Shown here piece after piece: positions 28,656 to 37,061 of a stretch of DNA of 64,000 nucleotides (its first letter is position 1; each line of letters opens with the position of its first letter). Under the pieces are notes generated by a model. The model worked only from the letters and a program-made list of their open reading frames with translations. It was not told the DNA's origin and ran no database searches. Position numbers and translations under genes: made by a program. Location of the stretch: the NCBI GenBank assembly GCA_947630485.1, contig CANRHU010000008.1, forward strand, positions 1-64,000. Reading direction: 5' to 3'. The DNA is from an uncultured Lachnospiraceae bacterium (lineage in GTDB: Bacteria > Bacillota > Clostridia > Lachnospirales > Lachnospiraceae).

Positions 28656-29558
28656 TCATTCCTTCAATCCGGAGCTTGCCATGGTTTCCAGGGTCTGGCT
28701 CTCGGAAAGAATGAATGTTATGATCGGCACAATCATAACGACCACAGTGACAGCCGCCGCCTGCCCGGTTCTTGCGATACCGCCGCTCTGAATCTGCTGC
28801 AGGGCGTATACCAGGGTCTTCTTCTCCTCAGAGTAGATGAAGGTCGCCGCCCGGTTGTTCCACAGGCTCTGCACGGAGAAGATGATCAGGGTCAGCCACG
28901 CGGGCTTGACGTTCGGCATAACGATCGTGATGAAAATCTTCCACAGGCTGGCGCCGTCGATCTGCGCCGCCTCTATGAGCGACATCGGAAGTCCTTCCAT
29001 GAACTGCTTCATCAGGAAGAGTCCGATGGGTGCCGCGAAGGCCGGAACGATAATCGCCCAGTAGGTATCCACCCAGCCCAGGGCGTTGATGATCAGGTAG
29101 TTCGGAATCGCCGTTACATAGCCGTTGAACATCAGGGCCACCACGACGACGTTGAAAAATGTCTTCCCGCCCGGGAAATCATACTTGGCCAGCACGAAAG
29201 CACCCATGGAACAGATGATCAGATGCCCGGCCGTACCGACTACCGTGATGAATACCGTATTGAATACGTACCTGGAAAAGGTCACCCAGGACTTGCCCAT
29301 CGTGACGAACAGATCCGAAAAATTATCAAGCGTCGGATTCTGCGCGAACACCTTCGGAGGGAACATAAACAGCTCATCCAGGGGCTTTAGCGCGCTGTTG
29401 ACCGCGAACACCAGCGGGAATACCATCGCCAGCGCGACCAAAAACAGGAAAAAATAGACAAGGAAGTCTCCCCATATGGACCTGTTCGGTTTCCTGCGCT
29501 TTAATACCTTCTTATGTACCTGCTGCTTTTTCTCTTTGATCTCTTTATTCTTCGCCAT
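28656..29558 (-). CDS. Sugar ABC transporter permease, MalG type (importer 1)
   Basis: A 300-residue CUT1 permease with a Lys-rich N-terminus, six membrane helices and the EAA loop SLIEAAQIDGASLWKIFITIVMP. It is one base apart from the MalF-type partner and 12 bp before the NHL gene. Sequence differs clearly from the second MalG-type permease of the operon, so this is a separate transporter, not a recent duplication. Confidence 0.92.
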   Translation of the reverse strand: MAKNKEIKEKKQQVHKKVLKRRKPNRSIWGDFLVYFFLFLVALAMVFPLVFAVNSALKPLDELFMFPPKVFAQNPTLDNFSDLFVTMGKSWVTFSRYVFNTVFITVVGTAGHLIICSMGAFVLAKYDFPGGKTFFNVVVVALMFNGYVTAIPNYLIINALGWVDTYWAIIVPAFAAPIGLFLMKQFMEGLPMSLIEAAQIDGASLWKIFITIVMPNVKPAWLTLIIFSVQSLWNNRAATFIYSEEKKTLVYALQQIQSGGIARTGQAAAVTVVVMIVPIITFILSESQTLETMASSGLKE

Positions 29559-29559
29559 A

Positions 29560-30498
29560 TCACGTCCCCACCCTTCTTAACAGACCCTGGACGGCCTTCT
29601 TGCAGAGGATCATCACCAGGAATAATAATGTCGCGATGGCTGAAGCGTAGCCCATCTCGAAACGGGAATAACCGTAGTCAAACAGGTGGGTCACGACGGT
29701 ACGGGCCGCGTAATCCGTGCTGGGATAACCGCACAGGGCCATGGTCACGTCGCAGACACCGAAGGCCTGGGTGATAGCCATAACCGCACCGAACAGAAGC
29801 ATGGGCTTCATGTTGGGCAGGGTGATGTACCACAGCTCCTGCCAGCGGTTCTTCACACCGTCCATGTAGCCCGCCTCAAACTGGGAGGAATCCACGCCCT
29901 GAAGGCCGGCAACGAAGGAAAGGAATCCGGTGCCAAGGCTCATCCAGAGGATGACGATCATACAGATCGGAAGCATATACTTGGGATCCACCAGCCACAG
30001 AATCGGCGCGTCGATGATGCCGGCGTTCATCAGGAAGGCGTTGACGTATCCGTAAGCGTCTCCACGGAAGAAAATGGAGAAGATCATGAACACGTTGCCC
30101 GCAATGGACGGCGCGTAGAACACGACGACCGCGATCGCCCGCAGATAGCGGGGCAGCTCGTTGATCAGCCAGGCGAACAGGAATGATAATATGTAGCCCA
30201 GCGGTCCGGTGATCACGGCAATCATGAAGGTGTTCTTCACGCCTGTCAGGAAGATATCGTCCTGAAGAATCAGGCTGATATAGTTCTGGAGACCCACGAA
30301 GCGGGGAGACTCCAGGATGTTGTAGTAGGTAAAGCTGAAGAAGATGGAAGTCCCTACCGGCAGGATGTAAAACATAAAGAACAGGATAGCGTAAGGGGCC
30401 AGGAAGAAATAGCACATCTTGCTTCTCTTCGCTTTTTTCAGCGCCACCTGGAGATTATGGCGGCGAAGCTCGAAATACTTTTTGATATACTCTGTCAT
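29560..30498 (-). CDS. Sugar ABC transporter permease, MalF type (importer 1)
   Basis: A 312-residue CUT1 permease with six membrane helices and the EAA loop FEAGYMDGVKNRWQELWYITLP. The RBS GAAAGGAGAGGAAAC lies before the ATG. It follows the large binding-protein gene by 19 bp. Confidence 0.92.
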   Translation of the reverse strand: MTEYIKKYFELRRHNLQVALKKAKRSKMCYFFLAPYAILFFMFYILPVGTSIFFSFTYYNILESPRFVGLQNYISLILQDDIFLTGVKNTFMIAVITGPLGYILSFLFAWLINELPRYLRAIAVVVFYAPSIAGNVFMIFSIFFRGDAYGYVNAFLMNAGIIDAPILWLVDPKYMLPICMIVILWMSLGTGFLSFVAGLQGVDSSQFEAGYMDGVKNRWQELWYITLPNMKPMLLFGAVMAITQAFGVCDVTMALCGYPSTDYAARTVVTHLFDYGYSRFEMGYASAIATLLFLVMILCKKAVQGLLRRVGT

Positions 30499-30517
30499 GT
30501 TTCCTCTCCTTCCCTTC

Positions 30518-33466
30518 TCATTCTACCGGCAGACCAAATTCTTTCCGCTTCTTGACGATCTCCTCATCAATGGTGATAGCGTAATCCAAAATCGTCTCCC
30601 TCGGATCGTCCTTCTCATTGATGACCTTGCGGATGGCATTGGTGATGTGGCGTCCGGTGTAGTAGCCGCCCGGCACCTCGCGGATGCCTACCGTCTGCGC
30701 CCACTGCTCCGTCAGGACCTTGATGTCCTCCGCGCTCCAGGACAGCTGGTTGAACGCGTCGTAATTGGCGGTGGCATACCGGGCGGAGGAACCAAGCAGG
30801 GCCTCCAGTTCGCGTCCGAAACGTACCTGGGTATCGGCGCTTGCCCACCACTTCATGAACTCCCAGGAGTTATTGCGCAGTGTATCATTCTCCGTCTTGA
30901 TCATCATCGTCGCACTGCCGGTAATGAAATCCGACCGGTCGATGTAGGTGCTTCCGTCCGCGGCCCTCTTCTCCGTGCCCGGTATCAGCGTGAAATCCCA
31001 CAGGCCCCGAATCTCCGGAGCGGAAACCGTCAGCGTGTTGTAGATCGTATAGTTGGTGATGCCGATCGGCATCTCGCCGGAACGGAACCGGCTGACGAAA
31101 TCATAGATCGTCGGGATGCCGTAATCCGTGAAATACTTGGTGTATTCCGCGAAGGCCTCCACCGCCTTGTCGTCGTTCACCGTGGTCTTGGTTCCGGCTT
31201 CATTGTAAAGATCTCCGCCGTTCTGGAACAGAAGGCTGAAATACATGGTCAGATCCGGCGTATTGGACGCAATGCTGGTGCTGGCGCTTGCGGAACCGCT
31301 GCTGCCCGCCGCCGTGGGGATGCCCACGCTCAGGTTGTTGCCCTGGATGGTCGGGAGCATCTCGATCAGCTCCTGCCAGGTCTGAGGCGGCTCAAGCCCC
31401 AGCTCCTCCAGCACGTCCTCGCGGTAGAACATGACGTTGAACTGCTGGGTCTCCGGAATCGCGTAGATCTGATCTCCCAAACGGTACTGCTCGTAGGAGC
31501 TTTCGGTATAGGCACTAAGCACGTCTTTCAGATCCGGGAACTGACTTAAATCCTCCACCGCGCCGCGCAGCGCGTAGTTGACAGGCTGGTCGGCGCCCAC
31601 GGAAAGCACGACGTTGGGGCCTCTTCCGGCCACCACGGCGCTTAAGAGCGCGTCCGCCGCCACGATCTCCACGTTGACCTTGACGCCGGTCTCGGGAGTG
31701 AAGGTATCGTCCACCATAGTCTTAAGGATCGTGCCCTGATCGCGTCCGGTCAGCACCCACACCTTGACGACCTCGTCGCCGTCCGCGTACACGTCGCCGA
31801 CCGCGTCATAATCCACAATGAAGGACGCGACGAAAGACTTGACCTCATGCATGGCCTGCATCAGGAAATTGGCTTTATCCTTCTCCACCTTTCCCTCCGT
31901 GCCGCTGACCACCAGATAGTCGATATCCAGCTTGGTCTCGCTCATGGAAAGGAGCGCGGTGCCAAGGGCGGTGATATTGTCTTTAAATGTAGTAAATTCC
32001 ACCGTGATCTTATTGGGCTGCTCCACAAAACGCTCCAGCTGCTGGGCCAGAGTCTGGGCCGTGGCGATCCGGTCCGCCTTCTGTCCGGTGTACGCCACCA
32101 TGTCGTCAACAATCTTATAGAGACGCTTGGACTCCAGCGACATGGCGTCGATGATCTCCGGGTAGACCTGATGGATGTTGTAGTCGCGGTACTGATCCGG
32201 ATTGGCACCCGTATAGACCAGGATACGGCGGTAAATCTGGTTCAGGCGGAAAGTGGAATCTTCCAGATCTTCCAGAATCGAACCGAGGCCGCCCAACGTC
32301 GCCTCCAGACGGATCGAATGTTCTCCCGCGTCCAGATAGATATCGTAGGGCACGCCCGACGCATCTGCCAAAGTCAGGCAGTTCCAGTCGTTCTCATACT
32401 CAAAGGAGACCTCTTTCAGCTCCTCAAAGGGAATCTCTCCGTCTATGTACACCATGCGGCTGGACACGCTGCCCCGCGCGTAGTTCTGACGGCCCTTGAT
32501 CGTGATATTATAATATCCGTTCTCCGGAACCGTGAATTTCCACTCAATCCACTGTCCGGCGCTGCTCCAGGCCTCGCCGCCCACATAGTTGAGCACGGTT
32601 CGCATCACGGTGTTCGGCTCCGTCGTGGGGGAAGAACGGTCATATTTGGCGTACAGGGAGGATTCCGAACGGAAGGTAGACGTCTCGCCCTGGATCTTCT
32701 CCACATAGCCGAGGCCCTCTCCGGAGGCTGCCCTGCCGGCGTTCGCCGCCTTGTACTGCTCGTAGGTGACGGGCTGCTCCACGGCCGCCAGCGTCAGTCT
32801 GCGCAGTACCACGGGCTCATTCTCCGCTTTCAGGGTCAGGGTGTTGTCTCCCTTCTCAAAATAGAACTGGTAGGGCTCTGTCACATAGCCCATATCGTCG
32901 CGGCAGTAACCGCTCTGCCATTCGTACTCTTCCACCTGGGTGGGGCGGATCTCATTGCCCTGATTATCCACCTTCACCGCGCCGCCGTCCTTCCAGATCC
33001 GCAGGAAAGTAATATTGGCGGCCTTCTCAAAGGGAAGCTCATCATTGATATAAACGGAACGCTCGATCGGAACGCCTCTGGACTCCACGGTCATGTATTC
33101 CAGATAAAGGTTGTAGAAGCCGGCCTCCGGCACATTCACGTTCCAGGTCACCGTGGAGGCAGGGCCGGTATACAGCACCTGGGGTTCGCCCGCGTAGTCC
33201 GTCTGCACTTCCACGTCCTCGCCGGATACATAGTCCGTCAGATCCACCTCCACGCTCTGAGATGGAATCGCCGCGTCCGGATGCGCCTGCAGATAGAGGG
33301 TATAGGTTCCCTCCCTTACGGCTCCTTCCACGTCGGTGGTCAGATCATATCCCTCGTATTTCTCATGGAAATCCACATCCCGAAAAAGGCCTGGAATCAG
33401 GATAAGTCCAAGGACCACGACTATGACGCCTGCTGCAAGAAGTAGCTTTTTAACAGAATCTTTCAT
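30518..33466 (-). CDS. Very large membrane-tethered sugar-binding protein with N-terminal beta modules
   Basis: A 982-residue protein, about twice the usual solute-binding protein. An uncleaved-looking N-terminal helix (about 8-28) without a lipobox anchors it. Two jelly-roll, CBM-like modules follow (about 55-235 and 265-440), each with ERSVYINDELPFE or SRMVYIDGEIPFEEL and YYNITIKG-like strands. A helical linker (about 445-590) leads to an SBP_bac_1 domain (about 600-960) with NVVLSVGADQPVNYALRGAVEDL and the C-terminal helix region EFMKWWASADTQVRFGRELE. GGAGGTGATT precedes the chosen ATG. It probably captures a polymer or long oligosaccharide and hands it to importer 1. It is the first gene of the operon. 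Confidence 0.82.
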   Translation of the reverse strand: MKDSVKKLLLAAGVIVVVLGLILIPGLFRDVDFHEKYEGYDLTTDVEGAVREGTYTLYLQAHPDAAIPSQSVEVDLTDYVSGEDVEVQTDYAGEPQVLYTGPASTVTWNVNVPEAGFYNLYLEYMTVESRGVPIERSVYINDELPFEKAANITFLRIWKDGGAVKVDNQGNEIRPTQVEEYEWQSGYCRDDMGYVTEPYQFYFEKGDNTLTLKAENEPVVLRRLTLAAVEQPVTYEQYKAANAGRAASGEGLGYVEKIQGETSTFRSESSLYAKYDRSSPTTEPNTVMRTVLNYVGGEAWSSAGQWIEWKFTVPENGYYNITIKGRQNYARGSVSSRMVYIDGEIPFEELKEVSFEYENDWNCLTLADASGVPYDIYLDAGEHSIRLEATLGGLGSILEDLEDSTFRLNQIYRRILVYTGANPDQYRDYNIHQVYPEIIDAMSLESKRLYKIVDDMVAYTGQKADRIATAQTLAQQLERFVEQPNKITVEFTTFKDNITALGTALLSMSETKLDIDYLVVSGTEGKVEKDKANFLMQAMHEVKSFVASFIVDYDAVGDVYADGDEVVKVWVLTGRDQGTILKTMVDDTFTPETGVKVNVEIVAADALLSAVVAGRGPNVVLSVGADQPVNYALRGAVEDLSQFPDLKDVLSAYTESSYEQYRLGDQIYAIPETQQFNVMFYREDVLEELGLEPPQTWQELIEMLPTIQGNNLSVGIPTAAGSSGSASASTSIASNTPDLTMYFSLLFQNGGDLYNEAGTKTTVNDDKAVEAFAEYTKYFTDYGIPTIYDFVSRFRSGEMPIGITNYTIYNTLTVSAPEIRGLWDFTLIPGTEKRAADGSTYIDRSDFITGSATMMIKTENDTLRNNSWEFMKWWASADTQVRFGRELEALLGSSARYATANYDAFNQLSWSAEDIKVLTEQWAQTVGIREVPGGYYTGRHITNAIRKVINEKDDPRETILDYAITIDEEIVKKRKEFGLPVE

Positions 33467-33540
33467 AATCACCTCCATGGTTTATTGACCCAATTGAACA
33501 GTTTGAACAACCCGCAGGGCAATGCAGGTTCCTTCAATTG

Positions 33541-33562
33541 TAGAATATGTTTTATTCTATCA
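33541..33562 (-). promoter_or_regulatory. Extended -10 promoter inside a 7-bp inverted repeat, head of the importer operon
   Basis: TAGAATA-TGTTT-TATTCTA (33541-33559) is a perfect inverted repeat. Its right half read on the minus strand is an extended -10 box, TG-A-TAGAAT (33554-33562), about 75 bp before the first importer gene. A repressor bound to the repeat would block the promoter. The -35 match is poor, fitting an extended -10 or activator-dependent promoter. Confidence 0.5.
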
Positions 33563-33768
33563 TCGCTCATTTCGTCAAACTACTCGATTATTGCTAAACT
33601 TTTCCCACATCTTGCTCATTTTCGATTGAAAACATCCATTCCGTCCGGCCGCAGGACCGTGTGCGGCCGCCTTTCCCAATACGCTGATCCGGCAAAAAAT
33701 ACCAAAAAACGGCGCTCACGGGAAGGCGGCAGACAAGAGCACGAAACGGTTTATTGAGGCGTAAATTA
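33563..33768. other. Non-coding gap between the importer operon and the xylanase gene
   Basis: No convincing gene is seen on either strand. It holds an AT-rich stretch upstream of the importer promoter and GC-rich inverted segments (CGGCCGC around 33647 and 33664). Confidence 0.5.
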
Positions 33769-33790
33769 AGGGGCTGCCGCGGCAGCCCCT
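33769..33790 (-). terminator. Intrinsic terminator after the GH10 xylanase gene
   Basis: AGGGGCTGCC-GC-GGCAGCCCCT is a perfect palindrome of 10-bp arms, 32 bp after the xylanase stop, followed on the minus strand by TTAATTTA. It separates the xylanase transcript from the importer operon. Confidence 0.7.
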
Positions 33791-33822
33791 CAATGAAACC
33801 GATCTGACGTAACTTATGCTTT

Positions 33823-35463
33823 TTACCCGCGTCTGCGCTTAAGAACGAACAGAACCGCTCCGCCCACGCACAGGAAAACGACCACCAAAACAGCAATATT
33901 TGCGATGTCTGAACCGGCGTCGGAATCGGTGATTCCGGCCTCCGGCTGCCCGCTTTCCGGCTCTCCGGCCTGCGATGTTCCGCCAACCTGAACAGACGCC
34001 GGCTCCGCGGCGCTCCCGGAGATCTCCTCCTCCTGGCCTGATACCTCCTCCCGGGAAGTCCCGGTCTTGGTCTCCTCCGTCTGCCCGGCCTCGGTCTCCG
34101 GCTCCTTAAGCTTCCCCTCCGAGGTCAGCCGCGACGCGTCCGCGAAGACCCAGAACGAGGGCTTCGGCTCGTAATTATCGTCAAACAGCAGCGGACACTG
34201 CGGCTTGATCTTCGTACTGCCGCCGCCCACGGTGGAGCGTCCCTGCAGCCAGGAATATTTGTCCACCACGCCCCAGAAGGTGATGCCGCCCACGGTGACA
34301 CCGGGCTTGTCCGCCGCCTTCTTAAGCATCGAGTAGAGCAGGCGGTAGCGGGACGCGTGGCGGGCGTACTCATCTTCCCTCGTGGCGTCCGTGCCGTCGT
34401 AACCGTCGCTGGACTGCAGATCGAATTCCGTGATCTGCACCTTTCCCACCACCTCGCAGTAAGTCTCAATCGCCAGGGAAAACGCATCGAACGCCGGATC
34501 CGAGAGACTGTAATGTCCCTGCATCCCCATCGCGTCGATCCGGGTTCCCTCCCCCGGCGCACCTTCCTCTGCCTTTACCGCCTTCAAAAGCTCCTTGATC
34601 CCCACCCGCTTGATGTCGCTGCACTCGCCGTAATCGTTATAGTAAAGCTCCACCGTGGCCGGAGCGTACTGGTTGGCGTAGCGGAACGCGTTGATAATGT
34701 ATTCGCTGCTCTGGTACACATGCCACCAGCTGGAATTGCTGCCGTGGGTGTCCTGCGACAGATCTTCGTTGGGGTCTTCCGCATCCGTTCTGTATGTATT
34801 GCCGCTGACGGCCTCGTTCACCACGTCCCAGCCGTAGAACATCCCCGCATAGGGACTGTCCTCCCCCGTGAAATGCGTCAGCACAGTCTTAATGTACCAT
34901 TTCTGGCGCTTATCCATGGTCTCCTTGTCCACGTAGGGCTTCGTCTTATCGTAATCCTCGTGGAAAAACCACTCCGGCGTCTGGCTGTGCCACACCAGCA
35001 CATGGCCGCGCACCATAATCGTCCGGTCCGGATGCTCCTCATTCCAGGCCTTCACCTTGTTAAGCATCCGCTCCGCGCGGCTGAAATCCATCACCGGCAC
35101 CGTGATCGTCTCTCCGTCCAGCTCCTCCTCCTTCGTGCCGGGACATCTGCCGTTGCTGTAACCGAACAGGGCGTCCGGCTTTAACTCATTGCCGAACGTA
35201 ACGGCGCTGAAATGGGTGGTCACCAGCTCCCAAAGCTTCGGATCGTTCATCTCCCCTTCCGTGATCCCGGCCCCAAAGATCGGGCAAAGCTCCTCTCCCA
35301 CCACGTCCCGCAGGATCGGGAGCGCCTCCGCGTGATCCTGATTCACTTCCGCCGCCTCCGCTTTCTTTATCCATGGATTCCCCGCCATAACGCCGCAGGC
35401 GGTCATAACCGCCAGCGCGCCGGCGCATATCCGGTAACTCCGTTTTGCGTTTCTTCCGCGCAT
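33823..35463 (-). CDS. Surface GH10 endo-1,4-beta-xylanase
   Basis: A 546-residue secreted xylanase. The signal peptide ends near AEAAEV (about residue 40). The GH10 barrel (about 45-430) carries acid/base E217 in WDVVNEAV and nucleophile E346 in VQITEFDL. A Glu/Thr/Ser-rich stalk follows, then a C-terminal membrane helix with a KRRRG tail. No LPXTG-type motif is seen before that helix, so it is held by the membrane rather than linked to the wall by sortase. The ATG follows GGAGGAAGAGG; an upstream TTG gives a less likely 560-residue form. It would cut xylan backbone at the cell surface for the importers next door. Confidence 0.93.
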   Translation of the reverse strand: MRGRNAKRSYRICAGALAVMTACGVMAGNPWIKKAEAAEVNQDHAEALPILRDVVGEELCPIFGAGITEGEMNDPKLWELVTTHFSAVTFGNELKPDALFGYSNGRCPGTKEEELDGETITVPVMDFSRAERMLNKVKAWNEEHPDRTIMVRGHVLVWHSQTPEWFFHEDYDKTKPYVDKETMDKRQKWYIKTVLTHFTGEDSPYAGMFYGWDVVNEAVSGNTYRTDAEDPNEDLSQDTHGSNSSWWHVYQSSEYIINAFRYANQYAPATVELYYNDYGECSDIKRVGIKELLKAVKAEEGAPGEGTRIDAMGMQGHYSLSDPAFDAFSLAIETYCEVVGKVQITEFDLQSSDGYDGTDATREDEYARHASRYRLLYSMLKKAADKPGVTVGGITFWGVVDKYSWLQGRSTVGGGSTKIKPQCPLLFDDNYEPKPSFWVFADASRLTSEGKLKEPETEAGQTEETKTGTSREEVSGQEEEISGSAAEPASVQVGGTSQAGEPESGQPEAGITDSDAGSDIANIAVLVVVFLCVGGAVLFVLKRRRG

Positions 35464-35510
35464 GACCCCTCTTCCTCCTCTTCCTTTATAAAATCCCACG
35501 CACAATCTCC

Positions 35511-36908
35511 CTACGCCAGCTTAAACGACCGCAGATGCAGATTTCCGCCGCCCCGGTACGTCAGATAGACGGCCTGCACGCCGTCCGGCACCGCCGCTTG
35601 GACACTGTATTCCTCCCAGACATTGGAGCTCACCACCGGAATCTCCGCCAAGATCTCGCCGTCCCAGGCGGTCCTCACCTCGAACACGCCCTGTCCGTAG
35701 CCTCTGACCGCGATCCCGATTTCCTTCACGCCGCGGCAGTCGAAATACTTGAATCCCATCGTCGCCGAGTTCTGGATATTGCCGATATAACCCGGCTCCT
35801 CGTCCCCGTCCCGGCCGTCCTGCATCACCTTCGGGAAGCGGTCGCCGCCTACATAGGCGGACGGCGTGTCCGTAAACAGATTGCAGACAATGTATGCCGG
35901 ATATTCCCCTCTCCCCTCAAGGGGACCTCCGTTCAGTCCGCAGGAGGTAATCTCCGCCTGCGGGATGCTTCCGTCCGGAAGGATTGCAAGCTTCTCCGCG
36001 CAGCCCTGCCGGCTGTACCAGGTGCCGTTGGTGTGACGGTGGTAGAAAATGTACCACTCGCCGCCGATCTCCACCATGCTTCCATGGTTGTTGGCCCCGT
36101 AAGCCGCAGGCATGTCTGCCGGTTTATAGCTGCCGATATGCAGGTCGCAGTTGCTGACCAGCACGCCGCCGTAGGTGAAGCCGCGGGTTGGCTCCTTGCT
36201 GACCGCGTAGCACAGCTCGTGCATCACGACGGAGGAATAGATGAAATAATAGGTATCTCCCCGCTTCCGAATCGACGGCGCCTCAAAGAACTCATGCCCC
36301 TCAAAGCCGGTTCCCGCGCCGTACTCGCATCCGGGCGCCACGAACACCGGCGCCTCCGCGACCGTCACCATATCCGGCTTCAGAACCGTGGCCATGGCTC
36401 CGGTCCTGGACTTGTCTCCCCTGCCGCAAAAACCGGTATACAGATAGGTTTTCTCCCCTTCCGTCAGCACGCCGGGGTCAAACTGAGGCTCGTCGCCTTT
36501 CCGCTCGCCAAGCCTCGTTCCGTCCTCATAATGGACATACCCGTAGAATTCATACCGGCCTGCCGGCGTATCGCAGACCGCCACGGAGACGACCGATACC
36601 TTGTCCAGCACGTAGTACAGGTAATACCGGCCGTCCGGCCCAACCGTCACATCCGGCGCGTAGAGGCACATTTTCCCGTCCTTATTCAGCGGATCCTCAT
36701 TGCGCGGGTAGATCACACCCTCATATCTCCAGTCCGAAAGGTCGGAAACCGGCGCGGACCAGCAGACGTAATCTCCCATGCAGAACACGTATCCGTTGTA
36801 GAAATCGTGGGAGCCGTACACATAGACCCGGTCTCCGAACACATAGGGTTCCCCGTCCGGAATATACTCCCAGGACGGAAGGTAAGGGTTAAAAGCCTGC
36901 TTCTTCAT
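35511..36908 (-). CDS. GH43 beta-xylosidase/arabinofuranosidase with C-terminal CBM-like domain
   Basis: A 465-residue enzyme. The five-bladed GH43 propeller spans about 1-320, with early PDGEPYVFGDRVYVYGSHD and the general acid region EGHEFFEAPSIRKRGD. The C-terminal 120 residues form a CBM6/CBM36-like beta-sandwich (GYGQGVFEVRTAWDG). No signal peptide, so it probably acts on imported arabino- or xylo-oligosaccharides. The frame stays open far upstream, but GGAGGAGAGAACAGCT marks the ATG at 36908. It heads the GH43-GH10 unit, divergent from the AraC-type gene. Confidence 0.88.
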   Translation of the reverse strand: MKKQAFNPYLPSWEYIPDGEPYVFGDRVYVYGSHDFYNGYVFCMGDYVCWSAPVSDLSDWRYEGVIYPRNEDPLNKDGKMCLYAPDVTVGPDGRYYLYYVLDKVSVVSVAVCDTPAGRYEFYGYVHYEDGTRLGERKGDEPQFDPGVLTEGEKTYLYTGFCGRGDKSRTGAMATVLKPDMVTVAEAPVFVAPGCEYGAGTGFEGHEFFEAPSIRKRGDTYYFIYSSVVMHELCYAVSKEPTRGFTYGGVLVSNCDLHIGSYKPADMPAAYGANNHGSMVEIGGEWYIFYHRHTNGTWYSRQGCAEKLAILPDGSIPQAEITSCGLNGGPLEGRGEYPAYIVCNLFTDTPSAYVGGDRFPKVMQDGRDGDEEPGYIGNIQNSATMGFKYFDCRGVKEIGIAVRGYGQGVFEVRTAWDGEILAEIPVVSSNVWEEYSVQAAVPDGVQAVYLTYRGGGNLHLRSFKLA

Positions 36909-36972
36909 AGCTGTTCTCTCCTCCTCTATTTTGGTCCCGCAGGGCAGGACAAACATCTTCTGTTTTCTCCGT

Positions 36973-36978
36973 TTTATA
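36973..36978 (-). promoter_or_regulatory. Weak -10 candidate for the GH43-GH10 unit
   Basis: On the minus strand TATAAA lies about 65 bp before the GH43 start, with only a poor -35 (TCAACG) 18 bp upstream. That -35 would overlap the -35 of the divergent regulator promoter, so activation by the regulator is plausible. Confidence 0.35.
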
Positions 36979-36998
36979 TGGAGCGCATAAATTTTTCG

Positions 36999-37027
36999 TT
37001 GATTATTCGTGCAATTGAAGGTATAAT
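36999..37027 (+). promoter_or_regulatory. Strong promoter of the AraC-family regulator
   Basis: TTGATT and a perfect TATAAT are separated by 17 bp, with a leader of about 28 nt before the start codon at 37062. An ATG inside the -10 region cannot be the translational start. Confidence 0.75.
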
Positions 37028-37061
37028 GGATAAAAGGGATATACAAACGGAGGGGTTTGTA

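Noticed and set aside
33823..33960. LPXTG sorting signal at the GH10 C-terminus
   Set aside because: The tail has a membrane helix and basic residues but no LPXTG-like pentapeptide before it.
35535..37061. Long upstream extension of the AraC-type gene
   Set aside because: It is antisense to GH43; a strong promoter and RBS directly precede the ATG at 37062.
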